From positions 91,475,501 to 91,539,500 of the forward strand of contig CP136890.1 of NCBI GenBank assembly GCA_034359265.1: a stretch of 64,000 nucleotides of DNA, read 5' to 3'. The notes under the pieces were generated by a model, which saw only the letters and a list, made by a program, of their open reading frames with translations, made no database searches and had not been told where the DNA came from. Shown in pieces: positions 11,421-22,143 of this stretch. Source of the stretch: Canna indica. Taxonomy: Eukaryota > Streptophyta > Magnoliopsida > Zingiberales > Cannaceae. The first letter of the stretch is position 1; each line of letters opens with the position of its first letter. The position numbers and the translations under genes were made by a program.

Positions 11421-12159
11421 TCTTTAAAATAAAGCAATATCAAATGAAGCAATTGACAGAAAAAAAATTCTGTGTTCAAACAAAAAACCTGGAGTGCAGT
11501 AGAAATTTGGCTCAAAAATAGCTTGAAAGCGGCTCAGAATCGGCTCAGCTTTGAGGAGCCGGCTTAGAGCCGCCGGCTTGGAAGAGCCGGCTTGGAGCCG
11601 CTGGCCTAGTGAAGCCGGCTTGGAGAACCCGCCCGAGAAGCTCCTCGTCGATCGAGCCCCTCAAAAAACCAACGAGGAACGGGCGTGTGAAGAGGAAGAT
11701 GACGCGCAGGCACTCGCGGAAGATGTGCAGCGGCGCGGCGGCGGACTGAAGGATCCGAACACAGCAGTGGAAGGAACTCGTCGCTCGTCTTCCTGCTTAG
11801 GTTACTTGTCTGATCCCTAGAAGTTGATTTTGATCGACGACCCAACACCAGAGAGGCGGGAGCAGCGGCAAAAGAAGACCCGCCTCATGAAGATGATGAT
11901 CGCTTGAGCAGAAGCAACTCAGGCCGCCTCGTCTCTCTATTGCGCAGGAGATGAGCACAGCGATTGAGGCTTTGTCCACTTGGTGAGCGTGAGAACTCGC
12001 GAAGAGAAGAAGGCTTTTGCCTCGTCGAGCAGAGCCAAAAACTCCTTGAGAAAAGCTGAAGCAGAGAGCGTCGTGCGGGCGTGGCGCAAGAAGAAGCCGC
12101 CGGCTCAGTAGCGCAAGGGAAAAAAAGGAAACTAGAAAAAAATCTCTTAAACCCTAGGG
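11421..12159 (-). other. copia-1 5' leader, no gene
   Basis: The transcribed leader lies between the primer-binding site and gag. It is GC-rich at 11530-11640, with several imperfect copies of GAGCCGGCTTGGAGCC. Open frames here have no recognisable protein similarity. Confidence 0.6.
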
Positions 12160-12173
12160 ATGCTCTGATACCA
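12160..12173 (-). promoter_or_regulatory. copia-1 primer-binding site (initiator tRNA-Met)
   Basis: On minus it reads TGGTATCAGAGCATC three bases inside the LTR. TGGTATCAGAGC is complementary to the 3' end of plant initiator tRNA-Met, the usual copia primer. Confidence 0.88.
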
Positions 12174-12176
12174 CGT

Positions 12177-12313
12177 TGAGCCCCAAAAGTCTAAATCATT
12201 AATCATAGAAAAGGCCTATATATAAGCCAGAGATATCATAAGCTAAGCCTAGGAACAATATAAACTAACCTATACCAACAATAACTACAATATAAAAACT
12301 ATTATATTTAACA
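12177..12313 (-). repeat. copia-1 5' LTR (137 bp)
   Basis: Minus strand TGTTAAATATAATAG ... TTGGGGCTCA, bounded by TG and CA. It carries a TATA-like CTTATATATAG about 90 bp in. The outer end abuts the PHD-gene exon at 12314. The copy at 7215-7312 confirms the boundary. Confidence 0.85.
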
Positions 12314-12321
12314 CAAATCAA

Positions 12322-12877
12322 TTATGACTTAGCTGTCTCTAATATACCTTTGTCGTCATTTGGATCATGCCTAATAGCAATATTGGATCTTGCAGAAGAA
12401 AGATTTACCCCAGGACTGGAAGGTTGCAGGAGAGATAAAGAAGAAGAATTCAGAGCTTCAAAATCTTCGTCTTTCACGTCAATTTTAAGCAATGATGCTT
12501 GTTGAGCTTTTTCTATGTTACAAGTCCTTGATTTTCTTTTAGGTTTCAGAATATCCTTTTTACTAACTTGTGCATTTGACATCTTTGCTTTAGTATTCAC
12601 TAAAGGAACATGATCACATCTAGGGTGTGTGATGGGTACATCCTCAGCAGTCGAAGAAATGGATTCTTCCAAAGGAGCAAATTCCACCTTAGACGTCTCC
12701 ATTGTCAGTTTGCTTCTATATGGGGTAATGGCTTTCTCAACATTTACATTGCTATGCTTCCCAATGTTCACTGTCTTACATGTAACCTGCATTTCAGGAT
12801 CTTTTTGATAAAGTGCTGAACATTCCTCACAACACCATATTTCTGGAAAAGGAGTAAGCAGCTTTCTCATGCAGTAG
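12322..12877 (-). CDS. PHD gene exon 3 (end of zinc finger and Lys/Ser-rich tail)
   Basis: Starts after TTTTCTGTCTTCAG. The first residues, YCMRKLLTPFPEIWCCEEC, complete the PHD finger begun in exon 2. About 165 polar residues follow, with a basic KPKRKSR stretch that could be a nuclear signal. It ends in TAA at 12322-12324. I cannot tell whether that stop is native or reflects exon loss at the LTR. Confidence 0.75.
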
Positions 12878-15800
12878 CTGAAGACAGAAAAGTGAAAACT
12901 ATTGGAGAACATCTTGCAGTAACACATGATGAAGAATAGATTTCATGAATAGAGCAAAGCAAGATCACATCCATGTTAATATTATAATATATCTGAAGAA
13001 TACTAATGAAATCAACCCATCAAGGACAACTAAAAAATCCAATAAACAGAAACAGTTTGAAAATGGTTTAAACTATGATCTAGTTTAAATTTGTAATCAA
13101 CTATCCTCTGCCTTGAATAACCACTTCAAGTTTTGAGCTGCATGATTCATGTCATAGAACTAATTTCAGGATAGTGCTTTAAATAGAGAAAGTTTGAAAA
13201 TTGTAGAAACATTTAAAGAAAAAAGATTCGGTGCAGAGGTGACTTTTCAAAAAAAAATCTCACTCATCTAGCTGATATCATAGAGATAATATTCTACAAT
13301 AAACCCATTAAAAAAAGCATCGTGAAGTTTAAGGCTCATAAGTAGGACTGTACATGTGCTCTCTCATTTTGTTGCAAAGACAACATGTTTTAATCAACTC
13401 AGTGAAGCCAGTGTCACCACAGATGCCACAAATTTTCTCCTGCATTTAAGATATTAAACCGTATGTCAGTGACTCAAAATGTCATATAATCATTGGGCTC
13501 TCAAAATAGAGAAGGAAAAGAAAGAAATAGTAGCAAATTTTATTTTAGCAGAGAATATAAGATGAAAGAGCATTTGATATTTCAGACTAATTTCAAGTTA
13601 TAAAATAGTTTTAAAAATGATACCCAAAATTTCAAGTTCTAGCAATAAACATAAGATTCTTTGTTGACATTGAATAGTCCCTTACAGGAATTATCAAATT
13701 GTAACGAAAAACTAATATATGTTTCTTAGAATTTCATGTGATGCATGAAGTAGTTGGGCGTCATGAAGTGTCATGACATCTCCACCACTTTCACCCAAAG
13801 TTGTCAAAAGCGCGAGGCGCACTCAAGGCGCAAAGGTCCCATATCGCATGAGGCGCAAGACGCAAAAAAAGCGTGCGCCTGACTGAAGCAAAGTGCACCT
13901 TTTTAAAAACATTATTTATGCTATTCTCAAACAATAAAAAATATGATATGCAATATAAGAATTAGATTATATGCACCTATCATGGTATCAAATACCGTAC
14001 CATACCGGGCGGTACAGCCGATATTTACCAGTTTTTGAAAAAACCGGTATACGAGATACCCGATATTGGGCGATACCGGGTATCTCGGTAAATACTACCC
14101 ATACCGGGCGGTATTTGATGTCATACCGGGCGATACCGCCCGATATGACCCAACGGCTCTTAAAAAGAGCCGTTGGGTATTGTTTGGTACTGTATTAGGG
14201 TTTTTCACAGATACAAGAGAATCATTATATAGGACGACACAGGCTCACAACCCAAAGGGCCCAAAAAATCTCCGGGGGCTCCGCCCGCACACCCCTGGCA
14301 GGGACCGCTGAAGACTCTACGTAGCGCAACATAAGAGGGTTAGGGTAAATCAATCGCCACGGTATGCATTTTTCGTACCGGACTGTACCATGTGTCGTTA
14401 CGGTACGGTACCGGTATTTTAAACCATGGCGCCTATAACATCAAAGAAGTAAAACATTGCATACCATGTATCTAATTAAAGAGACAAACAACAAAATCTT
14501 TTTTAACTAAGAGTTTTTCATAATCCATTAAACTAGGAAATTCAAACCAACATGTAAAGCACCAGCTTTTAACCGAGTTTGTGATCCTCCTAGTCCCTAC
14601 TCTCTAGAGATCATCCTCGAAGTCCCTGCCACTAAAACTATTATCAGTTTCACCATCCCCATCATCTAAATTGTATCCTTCAACATCATCTTCTATCTAT
14701 TTCATATGAATTCGCCTCACTCTCTTCAAAATCGGCCGAAAGAGAAGGGCAATCAAAGGGCAGGGAAGTCAACTGAGGTTTCTTGCCCTAAATTTTCATT
14801 TTTTTATTATTTTAATGCTATAATAAGTAGGTGGACTTAAAAAAAAAATTGGGTCACCCCACTAATAAAGAAAAAAAGCCCAAAACAATGGGTTGAACAA
14901 GGCGCAAAAGGTGCACACCTTGAGCCTCACAAAAAAAGCACACAGGCGCGTGCCTTGGACGGGCCTTACGGAAGGCACTGCGTCTTGGCCAAGCCAAGGG
15001 GCTAGGACCTTTTGGCGCTACGCCTTGAACGCCTAGGTGCCAAGGTGCACACTTTTGACAACCATGTTTTTCCTATAAAAAATATGTAACATTCTTCTAA
15101 CAACTGCTATTATTGTTCTCTTAGATTTTATTTTAAACCTGAAATTCTACATAGATTTTGCAAATTACTTCATAATACATTATACATGTAAACATGAATT
15201 GGTAAAACTTAGTTGAACTCATAATCATGATAAAAGGATCTGCAGGTTGACAAAAATCACTGGACAAAATTGACAAAAGAATTAACTTTTATATATGTTT
15301 GTCTGTCCAGATAGGTTATCCTCATGAATCCCTAACTAAGTTTTTTGTTCCTGGTACTGGAAAACAAAAAGCTTTTTGTTCCCATCCTCCTCTGTCTTTC
15401 CTGTACCTATAGATACAAGTTTATGATTAAGTTTATTAACTTTAGTGGGGCGGGGGATCAGCGATGGCCACATGTCGCAGTGGAACACTTGGAACCCAAA
15501 AATCTGACTGTGCACCCAAAGATTGGTAATTGCTGGAAGCTATCCTGAGTATATTTTTATCAAGATAGTCTCATAAGGTTTTCATCAATTAATTTTATCT
15601 AGTTCCACAGAAGTTTGCTACTTGTTTCTTCCATCTAATGAAAATAGTTTTTTCAATTTTCTTTCTTTAGCTAACTCATTCTTAACTAGTTGAAATTCCA
15701 CCATGCTTTCTATGCACACCATATCTTATATTAGCCAATCAATAGAAGGCCTATTCCAAATCTGTGAATTCTTTTTTTTAAAAATGGATTCATTCAGAAG

Positions 15801-18800
15801 TAGTTCACAAGGTGCAAGAATGGTCAGTTTGAAGTCTTTGAAAATGTTCAATTTGGTACAAAACCATAATCTTTTTTGACTCAAAAATTTAAAGTTGTTC
15901 TGGTGATTCATTAGTTCCTCCACTCTCCATAAAGGACGACGACTTTTATTCAACATGGTATTTTGCCTCTCCCATTATTCTGATTACTAGAGCAAGTTAT
16001 GTTTTATATTGTTAAACAAACTCCATTTTTTATATTCAGGCAAAACCTTGTTCATTGTTTTATTTTCTGAACTTCTTTTAATGAGAAGTATTAATACCAA
16101 AACTATAGGACACACTTCACATGACAGACAGATCAAAACTGCAATTTATGACCAAAGTAACTAACCAGGACCAGCAAATGCAATAATTTTTCTAGAGTGA
16201 TCTATTTTGCTTCTTTTCCATTGTAAGTGTGAAATACAATCCTGGTATACATTCATTTGTTTCTGCTGATCAATATCATGTTCTAAATGTTTATTTTTAC
16301 CTGCATTACATTTTCTTTTCTGACGTATTACCTTCAAACGCTCTAGTCTTGCATCGCATACAGCCGCCGAAGCCAACGTTTGGCTCATGCGACCGATGCC
16401 CCTCACCTGTTGAGACGCAGCGCCCGGCTCAAGCGCTCATCGGTGGGAGACTGCATTTCTCGTGCTTCGGCGCGCAAGGCAAGACTGCTAGAGCCTATCA
16501 AGGAGAGTCGAACCTTCACTGAAATCGGTGAATCCATATGTGGGGAAGGCTCTGCTTCGGTTAAGATGGTGACAAATATGAGGCAACTCTCAATTAAAGA
16601 CCAAGTGGCAGCTTTGGGTTTTGACTGCTCTGACAATTTAAAAAAGGTGGAACATGCTCTGAATGAGATGGAGGCTTTGAGGGCTGTGGACAAGGCTGCT
16701 TAGGTTGGGTGTGTGATCAGACGCTGTGGTTTTCAATAGTAAAATGTATGTTTGCATATTTGTATTGCTTTTTTGGAATGTGAGAGGCCTCTTGCGTCTG
16801 TCGAAGAGATACATGTGTAAGAAAACATGTATGGATTTAAACTGTTCTCTTCTCTCATTACAAGAAACTAAGATTGAAAAGGTTTCTAAAGCATTGTGTA
16901 AACAAAGATCGGGTTTTAGGCGTTTCTCTTTCATATCTCTGGACGCCGAGGGTCTGTCTGGTGGGCAAATATTATTGTGGAATTCGGAAATCTGGGATGT
17001 CATCAACACAGCCTCAGGACAATTCTTGCTGTCGGCTGACTTGCACCATATTCGATCGGGTTCGTGTTTGAGAAGCGTTTACGGCCCGCCACACCATTCC
17101 TTGCGAGGCGAATTCTTTGCTGAACTGCACTCTTTCATTCATAACTTCAACGGGAATTTGATCATGGGTGGCGATTTCAATGTCACATTAGGCCCCCATG
17201 AGAGAAAACTGCACTGGCAATCTCCTTGACTCTCAACGTTTCTCACGATGGTTGGCGGCTTCGAACCTGGTTGATCTCCCGATACCTGGGGTTCGGTTCA
17301 CTTGGTCAAATGGACAGTTGCCTCCTCGGCTAGCAAAATTGGATAGGGTACTCATGTCCCTCGAAGCTTCACAAATCCTTCACTTGGCCAAAGTGAAGGA
17401 AGGTGAGAAGAAATTGTCAGACCATAACCCGTTGGTTTTCCTCGCTCACGGGCATGCAACAAACTCCTCCCCAAAGTTATTCAGGATGGAAATTTCTTGG
17501 CTGTGGTCTCAAACTTTTAAGAACATTATCATGGCGGCTTGGAGCAATAATGAGCTTGGAAACTCAGCTGTAGCAAGGTGGACAACGCGTTGGAGGACAC
17601 TCAGAAAAATCTAAAGCAGTGGCAAATGTTGCTCGGCAAAGACAACTACAGGAGGCGGAAAGAACTTGAATGCTTAGTTAACAGTCTCAGCCAAGAAGCA
17701 GACTCTGCACAACAATCTCAAGAAGGAATGAATGAATTCAAAGAGGCAAAAAAGCAACTGGACCAGATCTACAGAGATGAAGATTCACATTGGAGGCAAT
17801 GAGCAAAGCAACGGTGGGTGCGCTACGGAGACAGAAATACTCGCTTCTTCCATCAATGTGCATCTCTTTTCAAAAAACGAAATTGGATTCAAACCATTGA
17901 CACATCTCTAGGGCCGATCTCTGATCAAATTGGCATCCAAAGGGAATTTAAAAAGTAATATGTCAAGCTTCTGGGCCAGCACACGAATCTACTTCTCAAC
18001 ATTCAGTGGTCATCCCTTAACTTGGATCAACTTCAGCAGGCTAATCTCCTTGACTCTCCATTCACTCAGGAGGAAATCCATCTTGCAATTCGTGCAATGG
18101 GTACTACTAAAGCGCCAGGGCCGGGCGGATTGATCAACGAGTTCTTTCTCTCATGTTGGGAGACAATCAAATAAGACATTTCAGACATCTTCAATGATTT
18201 GTTCCATAATCCAGCGCTCCTGCAAAGGGTCAACCAAGCTTACATAACACTTATACCGAAAATTGAGGGGGCTCGAAAAGTGACTGAGTTCAGGCCAATT
18301 AGTCTTGAAAGTAGTATTGTTCGGATATTCTCCAAAGTTCTCGCTCGATGTCTAAAACCACACATGACGTCTATGATCGGTAGTTATCAGAGTGCATTCC
18401 TGTCTGGACGTAGCTCGCTAGACAGCTACTTTGCAGTCCATGAAGCCATCTGGGCTAGTCACAAGCTCAGAGAAAATAGCTTTCTAATCAAGGTTGACTT
18501 CCAGAAGGTTTTTGATACGCTGAACTGGGACTTCATCAAACAATGCTCGCGGCTAGGGGTTTCACGCCAAAATGGCTCGAATGGATCGACCATCTTCTTC
18601 ACACTGAATCTTCTCTGCTCATAAACGGAGAGCCACGTTCGTCGTTCAGACATAGATGTGGGGTGAGGCAAGGGAACCCCCTATCCCCGTACCTCTTCAA
18701 CTTATCAATCGATTGCCTATCCCGCCTCATTGAAATGGCTGTTTTGAATGGCCACCTTGAGGGAGTTCTCAGTCAAAGAATTCCTGGTGGAGTCACGCAT

Positions 18801-20864
18801 TCGCTCTTCGCGGATGACTTGGTGCTCTTTAGTTTCAGCGATCCGAACAACCTGCCTTGTCAACCTCCAGCTGACAAAACCAAGTGCTGACAGAAGAAAT
18901 GGCAAGTGTCTTTGGATGCTCAGTTGGATCTTTTCCTTTGAAATATCTGGGCCTTCCCTTGAGAATAGGCAAGCTGCTCAAAGAGGATTGGTGCTCCCTC
19001 ATTAGGCGAATTGATCTTAAACTCAGTGGTTGGAAAGGTAGTCTACTCTCTCAGGCGGGGTGCCTGACATTAATAAACAGTACCATTACGGCCAATCCCG
19101 GATATATGCTATCAATTTTTAGAGCTCCGTCATGGGTTATCAAAAAGATTGACAACCGCAGACAAAATTTCTTTTGGGTGGGTCTTGATTCTGGATCGGC
19201 TCAGGGCAAATGCAGAATCAGTTGGGATAAGCTCTCCAATGCACGTGAGGAAGGAGGATTGGGAATTATCAATCTACAAGCGCACAATATGGCACGTTTA
19301 GGAAGTTAGATGTGGAAATACATCTGTGACTCCGAACTCTTGTAGGCTAGCATCATTCAGAGTACCGCAAATGGAAATTTTAGGTGGTTTGGAGAATGGG
19401 GCAGAAATCAATCGTCGCCGATATGGTCCGGGATCATTAAACTACAAGAAACGTTCAGAGCATGTATTTCCTACAAGGTCGGCTCCGGAAGGGATATCCT
19501 ATTATGGACTGAGCCGTGGGGCGGAAGCAGGTCATTATCTCAAAGATTCTCGGACTTGTTTAGATTTGCTGAAGATAAATTCATCTCCATCGAAAATGCG
19601 AGAGAGATGGATGTCCTGGGCTCTTTCCGGAACTGGAATATCTCGTTCAACACTTTCATCAATGCGGTGCGGCTCCAGCAGTTGGAAAGGGCTCTTTCAC
19701 CGATCAAGCACAACTCCGGAGAAGACTCCATATCCTGGAAGGGGACGGCAGATGGTTCTTTTAGCACCAAGGCTCTATATCAACTCCTGACTTTTAGGGG
19801 TTTGAGGGACCCTTTCTTTCATTTTATATGGCAAAAGAAGATTCCCCCTAAGGTCTCCATCTTCGGTGTGATTTGGATGAACAAACGACTTCCCACTCGG
19901 GACAAATTGGTTAAATGGGGAATCACAAGTGACCCCTTTTGCCCTCTCTGCCAAGATGGTGAGGAATCACACGAGCATTTATTCCGAGACTGCCCCTTCT
20001 CTAGGGAGGCTTGGAAGTCACTTCTACATCTCCTGAACGAAGCAACATTTCCAAACACCTGGTTTCACATCAGCATACCTACTGTTCAATTAACCGAGAC
20101 TTCCCTGAGAAGAGCTTGCATTAACCTAATTTGGGGATGGTTTCTATGGGCAGAGAGAAACAAGAGATGTTTTGAGAGCTCAGCATGTGGGGTCCATTCT
20201 GTTGTGGGTCCATGCTGTGTTTTTTCTCTTCCTATCACATTTTGTAATTGCTTTGTGAAGCTTGGCTTTGTTTTCCTTTCTTTAGTTTTTATATGTTTTC
20301 CTTCTACCTTCCCCCACTTGTATTTCTTTCAATTCTCTTGAATCAAATACAAGATGCTTTCGCTCAAAAAAAAAATCTTGCAATCGTCTTTATCTCCTTA
20401 TGATTTTAAATTTTTAATATACAGATTCCAGTCTGACATTGCTTCCCACTAGAAATTTCTTGTTGATACCCATAAAGAAAGTATTCATGGTATACATTGA
20501 TTTGATGCTTGCCTATAGGCTGTAGTTAATAGTTACCATGAAGAAAGTTAGCAATCTAGGGTAAGTTGCAGGACGGATGCCAGATTAAAATTAAAATTAA
20601 TTCTGGACAATTAAAACAGAGAATAAATGAAAGTATTTGCATTTTTCTGCTAGACAAAAGAGCCTAAAAAATATGAGAAGAAACTAGAGGACAATCAATC
20701 CCGTGACCCGTGCCTTATGATGAGAACGATTAATCCGATAAAGTGAGCAAAACCATTCCAAAGACAATATGCATCATACTTCATTTATGCAATGACTGCA
20801 TCTTTCTATGGATTTTGAGATTGACATAACACAAAAACCAAAATAACGCATTTCTTCTTACCAT
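12322..20864 (-). CDS. PHD-finger protein (AIPP2/PAIPP2-like), 5' part only; host gene cut by copia-1
   Basis: Inferred exons on minus: the coding start is ATG 20864-20862, the last three bases of exon 1 (donor ATG|GTAAGAAG). Exon 2 is 13439-13354 (acceptor TGCAG, donor CAT|GTACAG). Exon 3 runs from 12877 (acceptor TCTTCAG) to a TAA at 12322-12324. Joining them keeps frame and gives about 214 residues beginning MEKICGICGDTGF. Residues 5 to ~50 form a PHD zinc finger: C5, C8, then CCLC, EHIYC and WCCEEC. The rest is Lys/Ser-rich with no domain. Plant proteins of this type read histone marks in chromatin silencing or RNA processing (family knowledge). They are normally longer, with a second conserved C-terminal region that is absent here. 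The TAA lies 8 bp before the copia LTR, so the downstream exons are probably separated or lost. Intron 1 (7.4 kb) holds a LINE and hAT elements. Confidence 0.72.
13354..13439 (-). CDS. PHD gene exon 2 (first half of zinc finger)
   Basis: 86 bp encoding EKICGICGDTGFTELIKTCC and onward to REH. The flanks fit splice sites: TTAAATGCAG|GAG before, and CAT|GTACAGT after. The codon split across the next intron gives Ile. An ATG at 13445 could also start translation in this frame if exon 1 were skipped. Confidence 0.75.
13446..13799 (-). other. PHD gene intron 1, part next to exon 2
   Basis: AT-rich intron sequence between exon 2 and the hAT-like element at 13800. No open frame or motif was recognised. 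Confidence 0.5.
13981..14428. mobile_element. 448-bp non-autonomous hAT related to the 1-7083 composite
   Basis: Ends CATGGTATCAAATACCG and, inverted at the right, CATGGTTTAAAATACCGG. The flanks are GCACCTAT (13973-13980) and GCGCCTAT (14429-14436), an 8-bp duplication with one mismatch, as hAT insertion predicts. The interior has GGGCGGTAT/ACCGGG motifs, a CCCAACGGCTCTT / AAGAGCCGTTGGG palindrome, and a 3' end CGGTATGCATTTTTCGTACC like the hAT copies. It has no coding capacity. It can serve as a guide to the true ends of that family. Confidence 0.8.
14605..14725 (-). pseudogene. Remnant of an acidic transposase C-terminus
   Basis: On minus a short frame reads DDVEGYNLDDGDGETDNSF... and ends DFEDDL-stop. 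An upstream piece in a neighbouring frame reads ADFEESEANSYEID. Acid-rich tails of this kind end many plant hAT transposases. It lies inside the 13800-15062 element, which suggests that element derives from an autonomous one. Confidence 0.35.
15063..16346 (-). other. PHD gene intron 1, middle part
   Basis: AT-rich. No convincing exon. A stretch with ARLERLKVIRQKRKC on minus spans the LINE insertion point once the LINE is removed, followed by GCAG|GTAAAAATA, a possible donor. Upstream it meets a stop and no good acceptor is seen, so it is not called as an exon. Confidence 0.4.
16380..16703 (+). pseudogene. LINE-1 ORF1 C-terminal remnant
   Basis: A 107-residue open frame with RRSARLKR and a C-terminal segment rich in Met/Leu/Lys. 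ORF1 proteins bind LINE RNA. Only the tail is present because the element is truncated close upstream at 16357. Its stop (TAG 16701-16703) lies about 40 bp before the ORF2 start. Confidence 0.5.
16744..20341 (+). pseudogene. LINE-1 ORF2: endonuclease and reverse transcriptase (several frameshifts and stops)
   Basis: Starts ATG 16744 (MYVCIF..FWNVRGL). The AP-type endonuclease has LQETKIE, MGGDFNV (near 17165) and KLSDHNPLVF (near 17415). The RT domain has LIPKIEGARKVTEFRPIS (18250-18310), FLSGRSSLDS, GVRQGNPLSPYLFNL and the catalytic FADD (near 18810). The zinc-binding RT-associated region is at 19830-20020 (FWKKI-like WQKKIPPKVSIF, CPLCQDGEESHEHLFRDC). Breaks: frame change near 17200, near 17580, TGA at 17800-17802 inside HWRQ-stop-AKQRW, and further changes near 17930, 18540, 18880 and 19320. 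Such enzymes nick the target and copy the RNA in place; this copy is dead. Confidence 0.88.
20387..20859 (-). other. PHD gene intron 1, part next to exon 1
   Basis: AT-rich intron DNA after the LINE duplication. No gene or clear motif. Confidence 0.45.
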
Positions 20865-21025
20865 AAGGCGATGTCACCTGATCGATATTAAGGATGCAAA
20901 CAAAGATTTGAGGCGGCAACGGAGGGGGAGCGGCGCGAGCGATTTGAACTAGGGATTTACTGGTATTACATTACGGAGGAGGAAGAGAAGCTAGAAACCA
21001 AAAGCCGGCACTCTCGAAAGAAGAG
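20862..21025 (-). other. PHD gene exon 1: 5' leader ending in the start codon
   Basis: Minus-strand leader with CT-rich and GCCGC segments, ending CGCCTTATG|GTAAGAAG. The upper limit is set only by the expected distance from the TATA box at 21052-21058. The ATG at the end has no coding downstream in this exon. The donor matches plant consensus. Confidence 0.6.
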
Positions 21026-21051
21026 AATCGTGACGCGTACGCGTGCTTGCC

Positions 21052-21058
21052 ATTTATA
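21052..21058 (-). promoter_or_regulatory. TATA box of the PHD gene
   Basis: The minus strand reads GGGGTATAAATGGC, about 190 bp upstream of the inferred start codon. The sequence downstream is GC-richer than the surrounding intergenic DNA, as expected for a core promoter and leader. Confidence 0.6.
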
Positions 21059-21315
21059 CCCCGAGCAAAATGGCGCTCTGAGTTGCGAACAAGAGCCGAG
21101 GACTCGCGTTTCTCACAGATGATAAATTATTGAGCAATTTTTAGTTGTTTAAAGACTTTTACCTAAGAATCTTAAACACTAATTTTTTTTTGTTAAACTT
21201 CTTTTATAAAAGATATAATGTTTTGTGTAATATAAATTTTTTTATTAATTAAAAATTATATTTTAAATAAAATTTAAAGGATCTTAAAAACTTTTAGGGG
21301 TGAGTGGATTCAAGT

Positions 21316-21503
21316 TAGGGGTGAGTTCGGACCGGGACGGACCACGATTTGGTATGTCACGATCCCGTCCCGATTTTGAATTGGGATGCAAATATGTGTT
21401 CCGGTCCCGGTCCCGAATATGAAGCATCCCGATTTTATCCCGTCCTGAATTTTCGGGACAGAATCGGAATGGGACCAGACGTCCCGACCCGTACTCACCC
21501 CTA
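21316..21503. mobile_element. 188-bp hAT-type MITE (TAGGGGTGAG ends)
   Basis: Inverted ends TAGGGGTGAGTTCGG and, from the right, TAGGGGTGAGTACGGG. The interior repeats CCCGTCCCGATTTTG and similar. The flanks ATTCAAGT and GTTCGAGT agree at 6 of 8 bases, compatible with an old 8-bp duplication. It sits inside a partial copy of the neighbouring element that starts at 21295. Confidence 0.65.
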
Positions 21504-21911
21504 GTTCGAGTACCCTGTATTTTTCATGATTCTCGAATCCTATCATGTATAGAATCAGTTTCTAAGTTTTGGACCCGAACCCTATCATGTTTAGTACTAG
21601 GGGTGAGCGGGTCCGAGTACCTTTATATTTTTCATGATACCCGAATCATATCATGTATAGAACTGGTTTCTAGGTTTTGAACTCGGATCTTACTCTACTG
21701 GGACTTGGAATCAGATCCTATCCGGAACCTGTGGTGTAGTACAGGTTTCGGGTACCCTATTGGAACATATTCATTTACAGGTTCCAAGTTCTAAGTACTG
21801 AGTACCATGTTGGATTTGATTCATTTACATGCTCCATGGTACGAGTTCTAAGTACCTTATTGGAATTTATTCATTTACATGTTCCAAGATAAACTAGAAC
21901 CGGTTCCAATT

Positions 21912-22143
21912 CTAGGTAACTGATGTGTTGGACCCGAGACCGAAACTGATTTTAATTGGTTCCTTAGTTTTTGTCTCAGACCCTACTCGAATTTAATTTG
22001 GGTCTACCCTGAACCTAGCCAATTGGGCTAGGTAACTGATGTGTTGGACCCGAGACCGAAACTGATTTTAATTGGTTCATTAGTTTTTGTCTCGGACCCT
22101 ACTCGAATTTAATTCGGGTCTACCCTGAACCTAGCCAATTGGG
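21912..22143 (+). repeat. Two tandem copies of a 116-bp unit
   Basis: The units begin CTAGGTAACTGATGTGTTGG at 21912 and 22028 and differ at only a few bases. This is a recent duplication inside the MITE at 21598-22191. Confidence 0.85.

Larger units (their letters stand above)
7215..12313 (-). mobile_element. Ty1/copia retrotransposon copia-1 (decayed)
   Basis: Read on minus: 137-bp 5' LTR (12313-12177), a primer-binding site TGGTATCAGAGC, a 740-bp leader, gag, protease, integrase, reverse transcriptase and RNase H, a polypurine tract GAGGGGGAG (about 7313-7321), then a 3' LTR that stops at 7215, where a MITE interrupts it. Gene order with integrase before RT is diagnostic of copia. Several stops and frameshifts make it non-autonomous. 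It lies directly against the PHD gene at 12314. Confidence 0.9.
13800..15062. mobile_element. hAT-like non-autonomous element (GTTGTCAAAAG ends) in PHD intron 1
   Basis: Terminal inverted repeats: GTTGTCAAAAGCGCGAGGCGC at the left and, read inward from the right, GTTGTCAAAAGTGTGCACC. Many GGCGCAAGGCGC and GTGCACCTT motifs sit just inside both ends. No clean 8-bp flanking duplication is visible (CACCCAAA against CATGTTTT). It was itself hit by the element at 13981-14428. Confidence 0.6.
16357..20375 (+). mobile_element. LINE-1: 5'-truncated L1-type LINE in PHD intron 1, antisense to the gene
   Basis: Flanked by TCTTGCATCG (16347-16356) and TCTTGCAATCG (20376-20386), a target-site duplication with one extra base. 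It ends in a 10-nt A-tail (20366-20375). It contains the end of ORF1, then the endonuclease, reverse transcriptase and a zinc-binding region, in plant L1 order. The orientation is opposite to the host gene. Confidence 0.88.

Noticed and set aside
11551..11848. Open frames on both strands in a GC-rich tract
   Set aside because: They are in the copia-1 leader with simple GAGCCGGCTTGG repeats; no domain.
16161..16406. Minus-strand 81-residue frame covering ARLERLKVIRQKRKC
   Set aside because: It spans the LINE border. The non-LINE part might be exonic, but there is no good acceptor and an upstream stop, so it is mentioned and not called.
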